A stretch of DNA of 64,000 nt, from the NCBI GenBank assembly GCA_016858145.1, contig JAEHOE010000016.1:806001-870000 (forward strand). The letters run 5' to 3'. Position numbers and translations under genes: made by a program. Below the pieces are notes generated by a model that made no database searches, was not told the origin of the DNA, and saw only the letters and a list, made by a program, of their open reading frames with translations. Source of the stretch: Edaphochlamys debaryana. Taxonomy: Eukaryota > Chlorophyta > Chlorophyceae > Chlamydomonadales. The stretch's first letter is position 1. Each line of letters starts with the position of its first letter. Shown piece by piece: positions 12,401 through 22,814 of the stretch.

Positions 12401-15400
12401 CACGGCGGCCACACATTGCCCAGAGCCGCCGAGGGCCGGGAGCCGTCAGGCGGCGCCGGGGGGAGGACTGGGGGCAACGGCAAGCCGAGCCACGGCGCCC
12501 ACACATGGCCCAGAGCCGCCGAGGGCCCTGAGCCGTCAGGCGGCGCCGGGAGAAGACCGGGGGGCAGTAGCAAGCCGCGCCACGGCGTCCACGCATTGCC
12601 CAGAGCCGCCGAGGGCCTTAGCCGTCAGGCAGCGCCGGGAGGAGGACTGGGGGCAGCGGCAAGCTACGCCACGGCGCCCACGAATGGTCCAGAGCCGCCG
12701 AGGGCCGGGAGCCCTCAGGGGGCGCCAGGAAAAGACCGGGGGGCAGCGGCAAGCCGCGCCACGGCGCCCACACATTGCCCAGAGCCGCCGAGGGCCCTGA
12801 ACCGTCAGGCGGCGCCGGGGGAAGACCGGGGGGCAGTAGCAAGCCGTGCCACGGCGGCCACACATTGCCCAGAGCCGCCGTGGGCCGGGAGCCGTCAGGC
12901 GGCGCCGGGGGGAGGGCTGGGGGCAGCGGCAAGCCGCGCCACGTCGCCCACACATTGCCCAGAGCCGCCGAGGGCCGGGAGCCGTCAGGCGGCGTCGGGA
13001 GAAGACCGGGGGGCAGTAGCAAGCCGCGCCACGGCGCCCACACATTGCCCAGAGCCGCCGAGGGCCGGGAGCCGTCAGGCGGCGCCGGGAGAAGACCGGG
13101 GGGCAGTGGCAGGGTTCGGAACGGCGCCCAAGCATTGCCCGGAGCCGCTGAGGGCCAGGAGCCCTCAGGGGGCGCAGGGAAAAGACCGGGGTGCAACGGC
13201 AAGCCGCGCCACGGCACCCACACATTGCCCAGAGCCGCCGAGGGCCCTGAGCCGTCAGGCGGCGCCGGGGGGAGGACTGGGGGCAACGGCAAGCCGCGCC
13301 ACGGCGCCCACACATTGCCCAGAGCCGCCGAGGGGATTAGCCGTCAGGCGGCGCCGGGGGAGACCGGGGGGCAGCGGCAAGCCGCGCCACGGCGCCCACA
13401 CATGGCCCAGAGCCGCCGAGGGCCGGGAGCTGTCAGGCGGCGCCGGGGGAAGGACTGGGGGCAGCGGCTAGCCGAGCCACGGCGCCCACGCATTGCCCAG
13501 AGCCGCCGAGGGCCTTAGCCGTCAGGCGGCGCCAGGGGAGGCCTGGGGGCAGCGGCAAGCCGCGCCACGGCGCCCACACATGGCCCAGAGCCGCCGAGGG
13601 CCCTGAGCCGTCAGGCGGCGCCGGGGGGAGGACTGGGGGCAGCGGCAAGCCGCGCCACGGCGCCCACACATGGCCCAGAGCCGCCGAGGGCCGGGAGCTG
13701 TCAGGCGGCGCCGGGGAAAGGACTGGGGGCAGCGGCTAGCCGAGCCACGGCGCCCACGCATTGCCCAGAGCCGCCGAGGGCCTTAGCCGTCAGGCAGCGC
13801 CGGGAGGAGGACTGGGGGCAGCGGCAAGCCGCGCCACGGCGCCCACGAATGGTCCAGAGCCGCCGAGGGCCGGGAGCCCTCAGGGGGCGCCAGGAAAAGA
13901 CCGGGGGGCAGCGGCAAGCCGCGCCACGGCGCCCACACATGGCCCAGAGCCGCCGAGGGCCCTGAACCGTCAGGCGGCGCCGGGGGAAGACCGGGGGGCA
14001 GTAGCAAGCCGTGCCACGGCGGCCACACATTGCCCAGAGCCGCCGTGGGCCGGGAGCCGTCAGGCGGCGCCGGGGGGAGGACTGGGGGCAACGGCAAGCC
14101 GAGCGACGGCGCCCACACATGGCCCAGAGCCGCCGAGGGCCCTGAGCCGTCAGGCGGCGCCGGGAGAAGACCGGAGGGCAGTAGCAAGCCGCGCCACGGC
14201 GTCCACGCATTGCCCAGAGCCGCCGAGGGCCTTAGCCGTCAGGCAGCGCCGGGAGGAGGACTGGGGGCAGCGGCAAGCCGCGCCACGGCGCCCACGAATG
14301 GTCCAGAGCCGCCGAGGGCCGGGAGCCCTCAGGGGGCGCCAGGAAAAGACCGGGGGGCAGCGGCAAGCCGCGCCACGGCGCCCACACATGGCCCAGAGCC
14401 GCCGAGGGCCCTGAACCGTCAGGCGGCGCCGGGGGAAGACCGGGGGGCAGTAGCAAGCCGTGCCACGGCGGCCACACATTGCCCAGAGCCGCCGTGGGCC
14501 GGGAGCCGTCAGGCGGCGCCGGGGGGAGGACTGGGGGCAACGGCAAGCCGAGCCACGGCGCCCACACATGGCCCAGAGCCGCCGAGGGCCCTGAGCCGTC
14601 AGGCGGCGCCGGGGGAGGCCTGGGGGCAGCGGCAAGCCTTGCCACGGCGCCCACACATGGCCCAGAGCCGCCGAGGGCCGGGAGCTGTCAGGCGGCGCCG
14701 GGGAAAGGACTGGGGGCAGCGGCTAGCCGAGCCACGGCGCCCACGCATTGCCCAGAGTCGCCGAGGGCCCTGAGCCGTCAGGCGGCGCCGGGAGAAGACC
14801 GGAGGGCAGTAGCAAGCCGCGCCACGGCGTCCACGCATTGCCCAGAGCCGCCGAGGGCCTTAGCCGTCAGGCAGCGCCGGGAGGAGGACTGGGGGCAGCG
14901 GCAAGCTACGCCACGGCGCCCACGAATGGTCCAGAGCCGCCGAGGGCCGGGAGCCCTCAGGGGGCGCCAGGAAAAGACCGGGGGGCAGCGGCAAGCCGCG
15001 CCACGGCGCCCACACATTGCCCAGAGCCGCCGAGGGCCCTGAACCGTCAGGCGGCGCCGGGGGAAGACCGGGGGGCAGTAGCAAGCCTTGCCACGGCGGC
15101 CACACATTGCCCAGAGCCGCCGTGGGCCGGGAGCCGTCAGGCGGCGCCGGGGGGAGGACTGGGGGCAACGGCAAGCCGAGCCACGGCGCCCACACATGGC
15201 CCAGAGCCGCCGAGGGCCCTGAGCCGTCAGGCGGCGCCGGGAGAAGACCGGAGGGCAGTAGCAAGCCGCGCCACGGCGTCCACGCATTGCCCAGAGCCGC
15301 CGAGGGCCTTAGCCGTCAGGCAGCGCCGGGAGGAGGACTGGGGGCAGCGGCAAGCCGCGCCACGGCGCCCACGAATGGTCCAGAGCCGCCGAGGGCCGGG

Positions 15401-18400
15401 AGCCCTCAGGGGGCGCCAGGAAAAGACCGGGGGGCAGCGGCAAGCCGCGCCACGGCGCCCACACATTGCCCAGAGCCGCCGAGGGCCCTGAACCGTCAGG
15501 CGGCGCCGGGGGAAGACCGGGGGGCAGTAGCAAGCCGTGCCACGGCGGCCACACATTGCCCAGAGCCGCCGTGGGCCGGGAGCCGTCAGGCGGCGCCGGG
15601 GGGAGGACTGGGGGCAACGGCAAGCCGAGCCACGGCGCCCACACATGGCCCAGAGCCGCCGAGGGCCCTGAGCCGTCAGGCGGCGCCGGGGGAGGCCTGG
15701 GGGCAGCGGCAAGCCGCGCCACGGCGCCCACACATGGCCCAGAGCCGCCGAGGGCCGGGAGCTGTCAGGCGGCGCCGGGGGGAGGACTGGGGGCAGCGGC
15801 TAGCCGAGCCACGGCGCCCACGCATTGCCCAGAGCCGCCGAGGGCCCTGAGCCGTCAGGCGGCGCCGGGGGAAGACCGGGAGGCAGCGGCAAGCCGCGCC
15901 ACGGCGCCCACACATTTCCCAGAGCCGCCGAGGGCCTCAGCCGTCAGGGGCCCCCGGGGGGAGGACTGGGGGCAGCGGCAAGCCGCGCCACGGCGCCTAC
16001 ACATGGCCCAGAGCCGCCGAGGGCCCTGAGCCGTCAGGCGGCGCCGGGAGAAGACCGGGGGGCAGTAGCAAGCCGCGCCACGGCGTCCACGCATTGCCCA
16101 GAGCCGCCGAGGGCCTTAGCCGTCAGGCAGCGCCGGGAGGAGGACTGGGGGCAGCGGCAAGCTACGCCACGGCGCCCACGAATGGTCCAGAGCCGCCGAG
16201 GGCCGGGAGCCCTCAGGGGGCGCCAGGAAAAGACCGGGGGGCAGCGGCAAGCCGCGCCACGGCGCCCACACATGGCCCAGAGCCGCCGAGGGCCCTGAAC
16301 CGTCAGGCGGCGCCGGGGGAAGACCGGGGGGCAGTAGCAAGCCGCGCCACGGCGCCCACACATTGCCCAGAGCCGCCGTGGGCCGGGAGCCGTCAGGCGG
16401 CGCCGGGGGGAGGACTGGGGGCAACGGCAAGCCGAGCCACGGCGCCCACACATGGCCCAGAGCCGCCGAGGGCCCTGAGCCGTCAGGCGGCGCCGGGGTA
16501 AGACCGGGGGGCAGCGGCAGGGTTCGCAACGGCGCCCAAGCATTGCCCGGAGCCGCCGAGGGCCGGGAGCCCTCAGGGGGCGCCGGGAAAAGACCGGGAG
16601 GCAGCGGCAAGCCGCGCCACGGCGCCCACGCATTGCCCAGAGCCGCCGAGGGCCCTGAGCCGTCAGGCGGCGCCAGGGGAGGCCTGGGGGCAGCGGCAAG
16701 CCGCGCCACGGCGCCCACACATGGCCCAGAGCCGCCGAGGGCCGGGAGCTGTCAGGCGGCGCCGGGGGGAGGACTGGGGGCAGCGGCTAGCCGAGCCACG
16801 GCGCCCACGCATTGCCCAGAGCCGCCGAGGGCCCTGAGCCGTCAGGCGGCGCCGGGGTAAGACCGGGAGGCAGCGGCTAGCCAAGCCACGGCGCCCACAC
16901 ATTGCCCAGAGCCGCCGAGGGCCTCAGCCGTCAGGGGCCGCAGGGGGGAGGACTGGGGGCAGCGGCTAGCCGAGCCACGGCGTCCACGCATTGCCCAGAG
17001 CCGCCGAGGGGATTAGCCGTCAGGCGGCGCCGGGGGAAGACCGGGAGGCAGCGGCAAGCCGCGCCACGGCGCCCACACATTTCCCAGAGCCGCCGAGGGC
17101 CTCAGCCGTCAGGGGCCCCCGGGGGGAGGACTGGGGGCAGCGGCTAGCCGAGCCACGGCGCCCACACATGGCCCAGAGCCGCCGAGGGCCCTGAGCCGTC
17201 AGGCGGCGCCGGGAGAAGACCGGGGGGCAGTAGCAAGCCGCGCCACGGCGTCCACGCATTGCCCAGAGCCGCCGAGGGCCTTAGCCGTCAGGCAGCGCCG
17301 GGAGGAGGACTGGGGGCAGCGGCAAGCTACGCCACGGCGCCCACGAATGGTCCAGAGCCGCCGAGGGCCGGGAGCCCTCAGGGGGCGCCAGGAAAAGACC
17401 GGGGGGCAGCGGCAAGCCGCGCCACGGCGCCCACACATGGCCCAGAGCCGCCGAGGGCCCTGAACCGTCAGGCGGCGCCGGGGGAAGACCGGGGGGCAGT
17501 AGCAAGCCGTGCCACGGCGGCCACACATTGCCCAGAGCCGCCGTGGGCCGGGAGCCGTCAGGCGGCGCCGGGGGGAGGACTGGGGGCAGCGGCAAGCCGA
17601 GCCACGGCGCCCACACATGGCCCAGAGCCGCCGAGGGCCCTGAGCCGTCAGGCGGCGCCGGGGTAAGACCGGGGGGCAGCGGCAGGGTTCGCAACGGCGC
17701 CCAAGCATTGCCCGGAGCCGCCGAGGGCCGGGAGCCCTCAGGGGGCGCCGGGAAAAGACCGGGGGGCAGCGGCAAGCCGCGCCACGGCGCCCACGCATTG
17801 CCCAGAGCCGCCGAGGGCCCTGAGCCGTCAGGCGGCGCCAGGGGAGGCCTGGGGGCAGCGGCAAGCCGCGCCACGGCGCCCACACATGGCCCAGAGCCGC
17901 CGAGGGCCGGGAGCTGTCAGGCGGCGCCGGGGGGAGGACTGGGGGCAGCGGCTAGCCGAGCCACGGCGCCCACGCATTGCCCAGAGCCGCCGAGGGCCCT
18001 GAGCCGTCAGGCGGCGCCGGGGTAAGACCGGGAGGCAGCGGCTAGCCAAGCCACGGCGCCCACACATTGCCCAGAGCCGCCGAGGGCCTCAGCCGTCAGG
18101 GGCCGCAGGGGGGAGGACTGGGGGCAGCGGCTAGCCGAGCCACGGCGTCCACGCATTGCCCAGAGCCGCCGAGGGGATTAGCCGTCAGGCGGCGCCGGGG
18201 GAAGACCGGGAGGCAGCGGCTAGCCAAGCCACGGCGCCCACACATTGCCCAGAGCCGCCGAGGGCCTCAGCCGTCAGGGGCCGCCGGGGGGAGGACTGGG
18301 GGCAGCGGCTAGCCGAGCCACGGCGTCCACGCATTGCCCAGAGCCGCCGAGGGGATTAGCCGTCAGGCGGCGCCCGGAGAAGACCGGGGGGTAGCGGCAG

Positions 18401-18420
18401 GGCGTGCCAGGGAGCCTTTA
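6500..18420. repeat. 89-90 bp satellite array, about 132 monomers
   Basis: An unbroken head-to-tail array. Each monomer contains ACGGCGCCCACACAT, then TGCCCAGAGCCGCCGAGGGC, then a variable CGTCAGGCGGCGCC segment and a G-rich segment (GGGGGCAGCGGCAAGCCGCG). Many units are exactly 90 bp (for example at 7241, 7331 and 7421) and others 89; the mean from long-range repeats is 89.7. Because 90 is a multiple of three and stops are rare, reading frames of 100-450 codons stay open on both strands in several frames, with 30-residue repeats; no frame is privileged, so no protein is called. Monomers vary in the GTCAGG context and in GCAGTAGC versus GCAGCGGC, and decay at 18360-18500. Confidence 0.95.
8048..17885. 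repeat. Higher-order repeats inside the satellite
   Basis: Blocks of variant monomers recur in the same order. Sequence at about 8048-9540 is repeated at 9663-11155 (shift 1615 bp, 18 monomers). Blocks near 12087, 13701 and 14778 are related by 1614 and 1077 bp (18 and 12 monomers). The block at 11459-11965 recurs at 14150 and 15227 (2691 and 1077 bp). The block at 16034-16720 recurs at 17199-17885 (1165 bp, 13 monomers). Most shifts are multiples of about 538 bp, or six monomers, suggesting a hexameric higher-order unit spread by unequal exchange. Confidence 0.75.
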
Positions 18421-18689
18421 GACGGTCCAGAGTCGCCTAGCGCGGGGGTTGCCAGGACGGCGCCAGGCGGAGGCCGGGAGGCAGCGTTGGGACGTGCTCG
18501 GGGGCAGGTGGGCACCACTGGGTAGCTACCCACCAGGGGCCCCTTGAGCTCTACATATCCGCTTCCCACCACACGGCTTGCCGTTTGAGTAGTGCAGTGT
18601 TGCTTGCTCGCTTGGCACCGAGATTCCACTTAAGTTCTGGTACGCGAAGCTGCACGCTACAGAGCTCTCAATGTATATATGGCGGGTGA

Positions 18690-18924
18690 GACAGAAGCTA
18701 TCAGCGCTTGGAGCGACTTGGAGCGGCCGACCTCGCAGTTGCGAGCCGACTTGCGAGCCGAGTTGCGACGTTGCATACGTTGCGGAGCACTGGGAGGTGC
18801 AACGCATGTAAGACAAGGCTATGCTTCTGGTCTACTTGTGCGGCCTTGCGTTGCGTGCGCAACACAACTTGCGTTGCGACACCAACACAATCGCAACGTA
18901 CCCCAACGCCCGCAACGTACGCCC
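18690..18924. repeat. Right subterminal repeat region
   Basis: Mirrors the left side: repeated GCAACG, AACGTA, AACGCA and TTGCGTTGCG motifs up to the terminal inverted repeat. Confidence 0.68.
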
Positions 18925-18959
18925 AACGCATGCAACGTGGGTCACCCGTCCCCATAGTG
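18925..18959 (-). repeat. Right terminal inverted repeat of the CACTA element
   Basis: Ends CACCCGTCCCCATAGTG on the plus strand, the inverse of the left terminus. It is followed by GCT at 18960-18962, the second copy of the target duplication. Confidence 0.85.
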
Positions 18960-18962
18960 GCT

Positions 18963-19462
18963 ACTTCCCACTTCGCACCTTCGCACCCCCGCCACGCCGC
19001 TCCGCCTTCGGCTCCTCCTGGTCTCCGTCCCGGGCACGTATTGCCCTAGGCCCCCAGAACTCCTTTTCTCCCGCCGCTTCACGTAGCTCCTAGACGCACG
19101 GGTTGGGTTCGGGGTCAGCATCTTCAGGGTGGCATCTTCCGCCCGCCTCGTACGACACCAGGGAGCTCAGCCCTTCAGGCGGCCACCCGCAGCCGGCTTC
19201 TTTCCCCCAGCTCGCATTTTGCACACACCGCACTTTACGCTCGGTTAGGGCTGCAGCTGACTCGTCTTCTTCGTCTCCACCACCTGCAGGTGAGGCCGCT
19301 CGCGCATGACGACCATAGTGGACTGGCACGCTTCAAGGCTGGGGGCTTCTTCAAGCGGCTCATAGGCCCTGTATCAGTCTGCTAGCGGCAACCGGCGCAG
19401 CTCTACATCATCGGCAGCAACAGCATGCCGGTTACTCTAGCATAGCCGCTATCAGCCGCATC
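18963..19462. other. Right flank of the CACTA element; no gene recognised
   Basis: No repeat partner or protein family was recognised. The segment GACTACATCTTCTGCGCG begins the inverted-repeat arm described separately. Confidence 0.35.
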
Positions 19463-19546
19463 ACCGACTACATCTTCTGCGCGTACCGCTCCGTGTAGTG
19501 CTAGATGGCCTTGTTGCTTGTGTACTGCGCGGGGGCTATGCCCGCC
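19463..19546 (-). repeat. Left arm of an 84-bp inverted pair
   Basis: The reverse complement begins GCGGGCATAGCCCCCGCG and matches 20656-20739 at about nine tenths of positions. The boundary is sharp: after ...GCTATGCCCGC the sequence continues CACCCCCACCAGATCCAC, which is the local repeat background also seen at 3353-3370. The arm is therefore the end of an inserted sequence. Confidence 0.75.
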
Positions 19547-19580
19547 ACCCCCACCAGATCCACAGGACCAGGGCCAGGGC

Positions 19581-20081
19581 GTCGCATGCGCACGGGGTGA
19601 GAGTGCGGTGAGAAGCGCTCCAGGATGGAGGCGCTCGAGCCAGACAGCCGCAGGGCCCCAGCGGGAGGGCTCACGGCGTCTGCCTGGGCCCCCGCTGTGC
19701 ACGCCCCTCCCCTGGCGCCGTTGCGCTGGAGAGTTCGGCCGGGACCGGGGTGCTGCGCTCCGGCCGTCTTGCGGCAGCCGGCTCCGGCAGCCCCCGGCTC
19801 CATCGGCTGCGCTCCCGCATCCGCCCAGTCGCTCTGCCCCCGCTGCTGCCAGCCTCGCGTGCAGCACTGCCCCTCCGCCGTTGAACCGCCGCAAAGGCTG
19901 GCCGAGCACGCGGCAACCGGGGAGCAGACGCCAGCTCGGAGCGCCGAAGCGCTTCAATAGGTCAGCGCCTGGCGCCTGCGGCCGCGGGTGCTGAGCCCCC
20001 GGTCCCGAGTCCTCTCCCCCTGCTGCTGGCGGCCCCACGCCACCCATCTCATCCAGGGTTCCATCCCCGCCGCTCCACAAG
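19581..20081 (+). repeat. ~0.5-kb direct repeat, copy 1
   Basis: Matches 24090-24581 in the same orientation, with long near-identical stretches (for example GAGAAGCGCTCCAGGATGGA to GCTGCTGCCAGCC). Similarity falls after about 19880 but continues to CCGCCGCTCCA. Frames are open on both strands in both copies; no family is recognisable. Confidence 0.85.
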
Positions 20082-20466
20082 GTACGGGTAGGACGGCCTC
20101 GAAGGCCAAGCAGCCTCCAGTGCAGCTGCCGACGCCATCCACCGTGCCATCCCGGCGCAGGGGGATGGGGCCGGATGGCTTGGGGCAGGCGCAAGAGGGG
20201 CTCCACAGGCGGGACACAGGGCATCGCACGGCAGCCCCGGCAGCGGTTGGGGCTTAGCGGTCAGGAGGACCCATACCATCCCCGGGCCAGGGGTTCAGGG
20301 CAGAGTACAGAAGGGCAGCAGTGAGCGGGAGGAAAGGAGGAGGGGAAGAGGGATGTCAGGGAAGGACCTGGCCTCGCCTGGCCGTGGTGAAGGGGAAGGG
20401 CGGGGGTAACTGGGTTTGAAGAGTTGGGGCACGGGTGCGGATGGAGAAAGCGGGGGAAGGGCAGGT

Positions 20467-20655
20467 GCGGGTGAGCGCGATGACCGGCGCACAAGCTTGG
20501 GGGTGGCGCCTGCACGTTGTTGGGAGGGCTTGCTCGTCGCGGTTCGCAAACCCGCGGCGCCGCCGAGTCCTGGCTGGTCGCGCTGCGCTGGCCGGGACGC
20601 ACTTGTGCCCGAAGCGTCTCTCAAGTGGCCAACAGCCACCCGCCAACCGAGGGTG
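20467..20655 (+). repeat. Segmental repeat copy B, first part
   Basis: Matches 1291-1479 and ends with CCGAGGGTG (20647-20655), which is repeated at the far side of the following insert (22070-22078). Confidence 0.85.
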
Positions 20656-20739
20656 GCGGGCATAGCCCCCGCGTAGCACACAAGCAACGGGGCTTTCTAG
20701 CACTACACGGAGCGGTACGCGCAGACGATGTAGTCGCCC
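20656..20739 (+). repeat. Right arm of the 84-bp inverted pair
   Basis: Partner of 19463-19546. The two arms face each other across about 1.1 kb containing the 0.5-kb repeat. The arm contains CACTACACGGAGCGGTACGC, conserved in both copies. Confidence 0.75.
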
Positions 20740-22069
20740 TGGGAGAAGCAAAAGAGGAGGCAACTACCGCTGCCGCTGCCCGTGGGGGCCCCGGTCTGGC
20801 GGCCTGGCTTTGGGCCTGGCTTTGGCGCTGCTTGTAAGGATTCTGTCTGTCTCTCTCTCTCCCCTTCTGTCTCTACCCCTCTCCCCATCATCACATCATC
20901 ATCATTCATTTCGGCCTGAGTAGCTGTGAGGAGCTGAGAGTGGCCAAAGAAGCATTCTACTGAAGCTATATGGGGAACAAAGCCGGCCAACGCATGCAAG
21001 CAGTCCCGCGAGGAAGGCCCACGCACGTTACCCTCCCCCGCACAGCGCCCTCCCACCCCCGTGCCCTCGCTGCCCTCACGGAAGCTTCTGCTTCTAGAGC
21101 GGCCGCCGCTGGACAGAACGGCAGCTGAGAGCGGCTAGCATGCATGGGTGTGCTATGGGAAGCGCGCGACGGCCCTTATTGGAAGCCTACTTTCCTGAGC
21201 CGCTCATGGTGTCGAGGTCCCCGGCGGAGTGCGTGCAAATGGCCGCGGTCCCGATGCCAGAAGAGCAATTCACCTGGAGGTAGTGAAGAAGAAGCTGTGT
21301 GAGCCGTAGTAGCAGTTGCAATAAGCTGTAATGCGGTGTGTGTGCTATGCCGGGGGAAAGAATCAGTGCCAACAGAGGGGTGTTTGTAGGGCTGGCGGCT
21401 GTACGGCAGAGGGAGGCCCATCCCACCCGGACCCATCCCGCGTGCAGTTATCAAGCTCGACACCAGGCGGCAAACGGAGAGGGTAGTTTTGGGAGTTGGG
21501 CACCACAGCCCGGAGCCAAGAAAACGGCCAGCCGACCGCACACACATGACGGACCCAACCCAATTAGAGTGCTGGCAGGGCGGCTGTACGTAGACCGTTG
21601 TGAGACGTGATGACGCACCGGCTGCACGCACCGCACGCACGCAACCGCGGCTGGCAGCGCACGGGGCTGCGTGGCTGGGGCAAGACTGGGGAGGGGCTGA
21701 GTGCAAGTGAGGAGGGGCAAAGGCTGGGAGGGAGTAAGTGCACGTGCAGCTGCGGGCCCAAGAGTTTTGCTGTGGAGTGGTGTTGCGACAGGGTCGGCTG
21801 ACAGGCGAACAGGGCAAGCAGGGGCCAGGAAGGGCTGGGTGGCGCAGCGCAGGATCGCCAGGGGTCGCAAAACGGGCTGGGCGTGGGCACGGGGGCCGCA
21901 ACGGCTTACTGGGGTAGCGTTCATCTGCGCTGGCGAGCTGTTCGGTGGCGTTGTCTGCAGCGGCTGGAGCTGCCTGAGGGGTGGAGAGGCGAGGGAAGGG
22001 TGAAAACATTGAGCGCGGGCGACCCATGCCGGGGCCGGGGGACACGGGAGAAACAGGGGCAGGATGGTG
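20656..22069 (+). mobile_element. 1.4-kb insertion with 9-bp direct repeats
   Basis: This sequence is absent from the otherwise colinear copy at 1291-2215. It is bounded by CCGAGGGTG on both sides, the pattern of a 9-bp target-site duplication. Its left end, GCGGGCATAGCCCCCGCG, can form a small hairpin and is shared, inverted, with the arm at 19463-19546. The right end (GGGCAGGATGGTG) is not an inverted copy of the left, so this is not a simple TIR transposon. TGTAA occurs at 20834-20838. Minus-strand frames up to 314 codons are open but resemble nothing known. Deletion from copy A between the 9-bp repeats is an alternative explanation. Confidence 0.6.
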
Positions 22070-22814
22070 CCGAGGGTGTGTGTGCGCATGCGCCGCGGTC
22101 AGACTGGGCTTTTCTTCCAAAGTTACACCCGCCGCGCCCGACTCGCGCCCCTACCCACTCTTCTGCGAATGCAATACCTACTTTGTGCAACTTGAAGACA
22201 CGTTCCGTGCATACACGATTCCTATGCGCGCGAAAGCGATGCGCGTCGGCCGCATGTCCTTGAAGTAAATTACCATCCTCGCACGCCTCACCCGCGCACC
22301 CTGCGCTGTCGCGTGCACGCAGCCCAGCCGCTCGGGGAACACAGCGCGACCGCGCGCGGCTTCGACGTCAACACGTGCCGGGTTATGTCGATGGATGGAC
22401 GCGCGTGGAGGCCCCCGTCTGCCGGCGCGCCGCGCGCGACGACAAGCGAGGCCCAGAGCCCTCCACGCGCCGCTCAAAAGTCGCCAGACTAACGCAGCGT
22501 AACTCTGGTAGGAAGACAGGTTGTCACGTCTGCGTAACTTCGTCCGCTAATTTCGACTTCCGTGCAGCCCCCGCCGCAGGCCCCGCCGCTAAACCTTCAC
22601 ACTCGCCGCGATCCGGCTTACGCATCCTTGCGGCCAGCTGGCAGCTAGTCAAAGCATCGTACCTTGGTCCTCACTTAATCACGCTGCAGCTGGGGTAAGA
22701 TTAAGGTCGGGGTGCTACCTACGGCACCAACTGGAACGTGCCTGTGTGCGCGTTCATCTGTACCCCCGTGCACTCGACGGTCCGGGACGAGGGTTAACAA
22801 GACTTCAACGAAGC
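22070..22814 (+). repeat. Segmental repeat copy B, second part
   Basis: 745 bp, >99% identical to 1471-2215. Copies diverge at 22814 into a CCCTCCCTCCCTCCC run. Confidence 0.9.

Larger units (their letters stand above)
3402..18959. mobile_element. Giant non-autonomous CACTA (EnSpm-type) transposon, 15,558 bp
   Basis: The left end reads CACTATGGGGACGGGTCACC and the right end, reverse-complemented, CACTATGGGGACGGGTGACC. The first 35 bases match at 32 positions. The element is flanked by the trinucleotide GCT on both sides (3399-3401 and 18960-18962). Termini beginning CACTA, 3-bp target duplications and clustered subterminal repeats are the textbook features of the CACTA/EnSpm superfamily. Inside come, in order, left subterminal repeats, a 33-bp minisatellite, a GC-rich ~90-bp array, a 128-bp array, an ~11.9-kb satellite array and right subterminal repeats. 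No transposase-like (TNP2/TNPD) frame was found, so movement would need an autonomous relative. Alternatives: two independent small CACTA copies in inverted orientation that trapped the arrays, although the matching GCT argues for one insertion. Confidence 0.8.

Noticed and set aside
6500..18420. CRISPR-like array
   Set aside because: Units are 89-90 bp, continuous without unique spacers, in a eukaryotic nuclear context with no cas genes.
19403..20224. A 273-codon minus-strand frame
   Set aside because: It crosses the inverted-repeat boundary at 19546 and the repeat at 19581, so it spans unrelated segments; another frame is also open in both repeat copies.
21176..22120. A 314-codon minus-strand frame in the 1.4-kb insertion region
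   Set aside because: Composition is Pro/Ser/His-rich, no family is recognisable, and it crosses the right edge of the insert into copy B of the segmental repeat.
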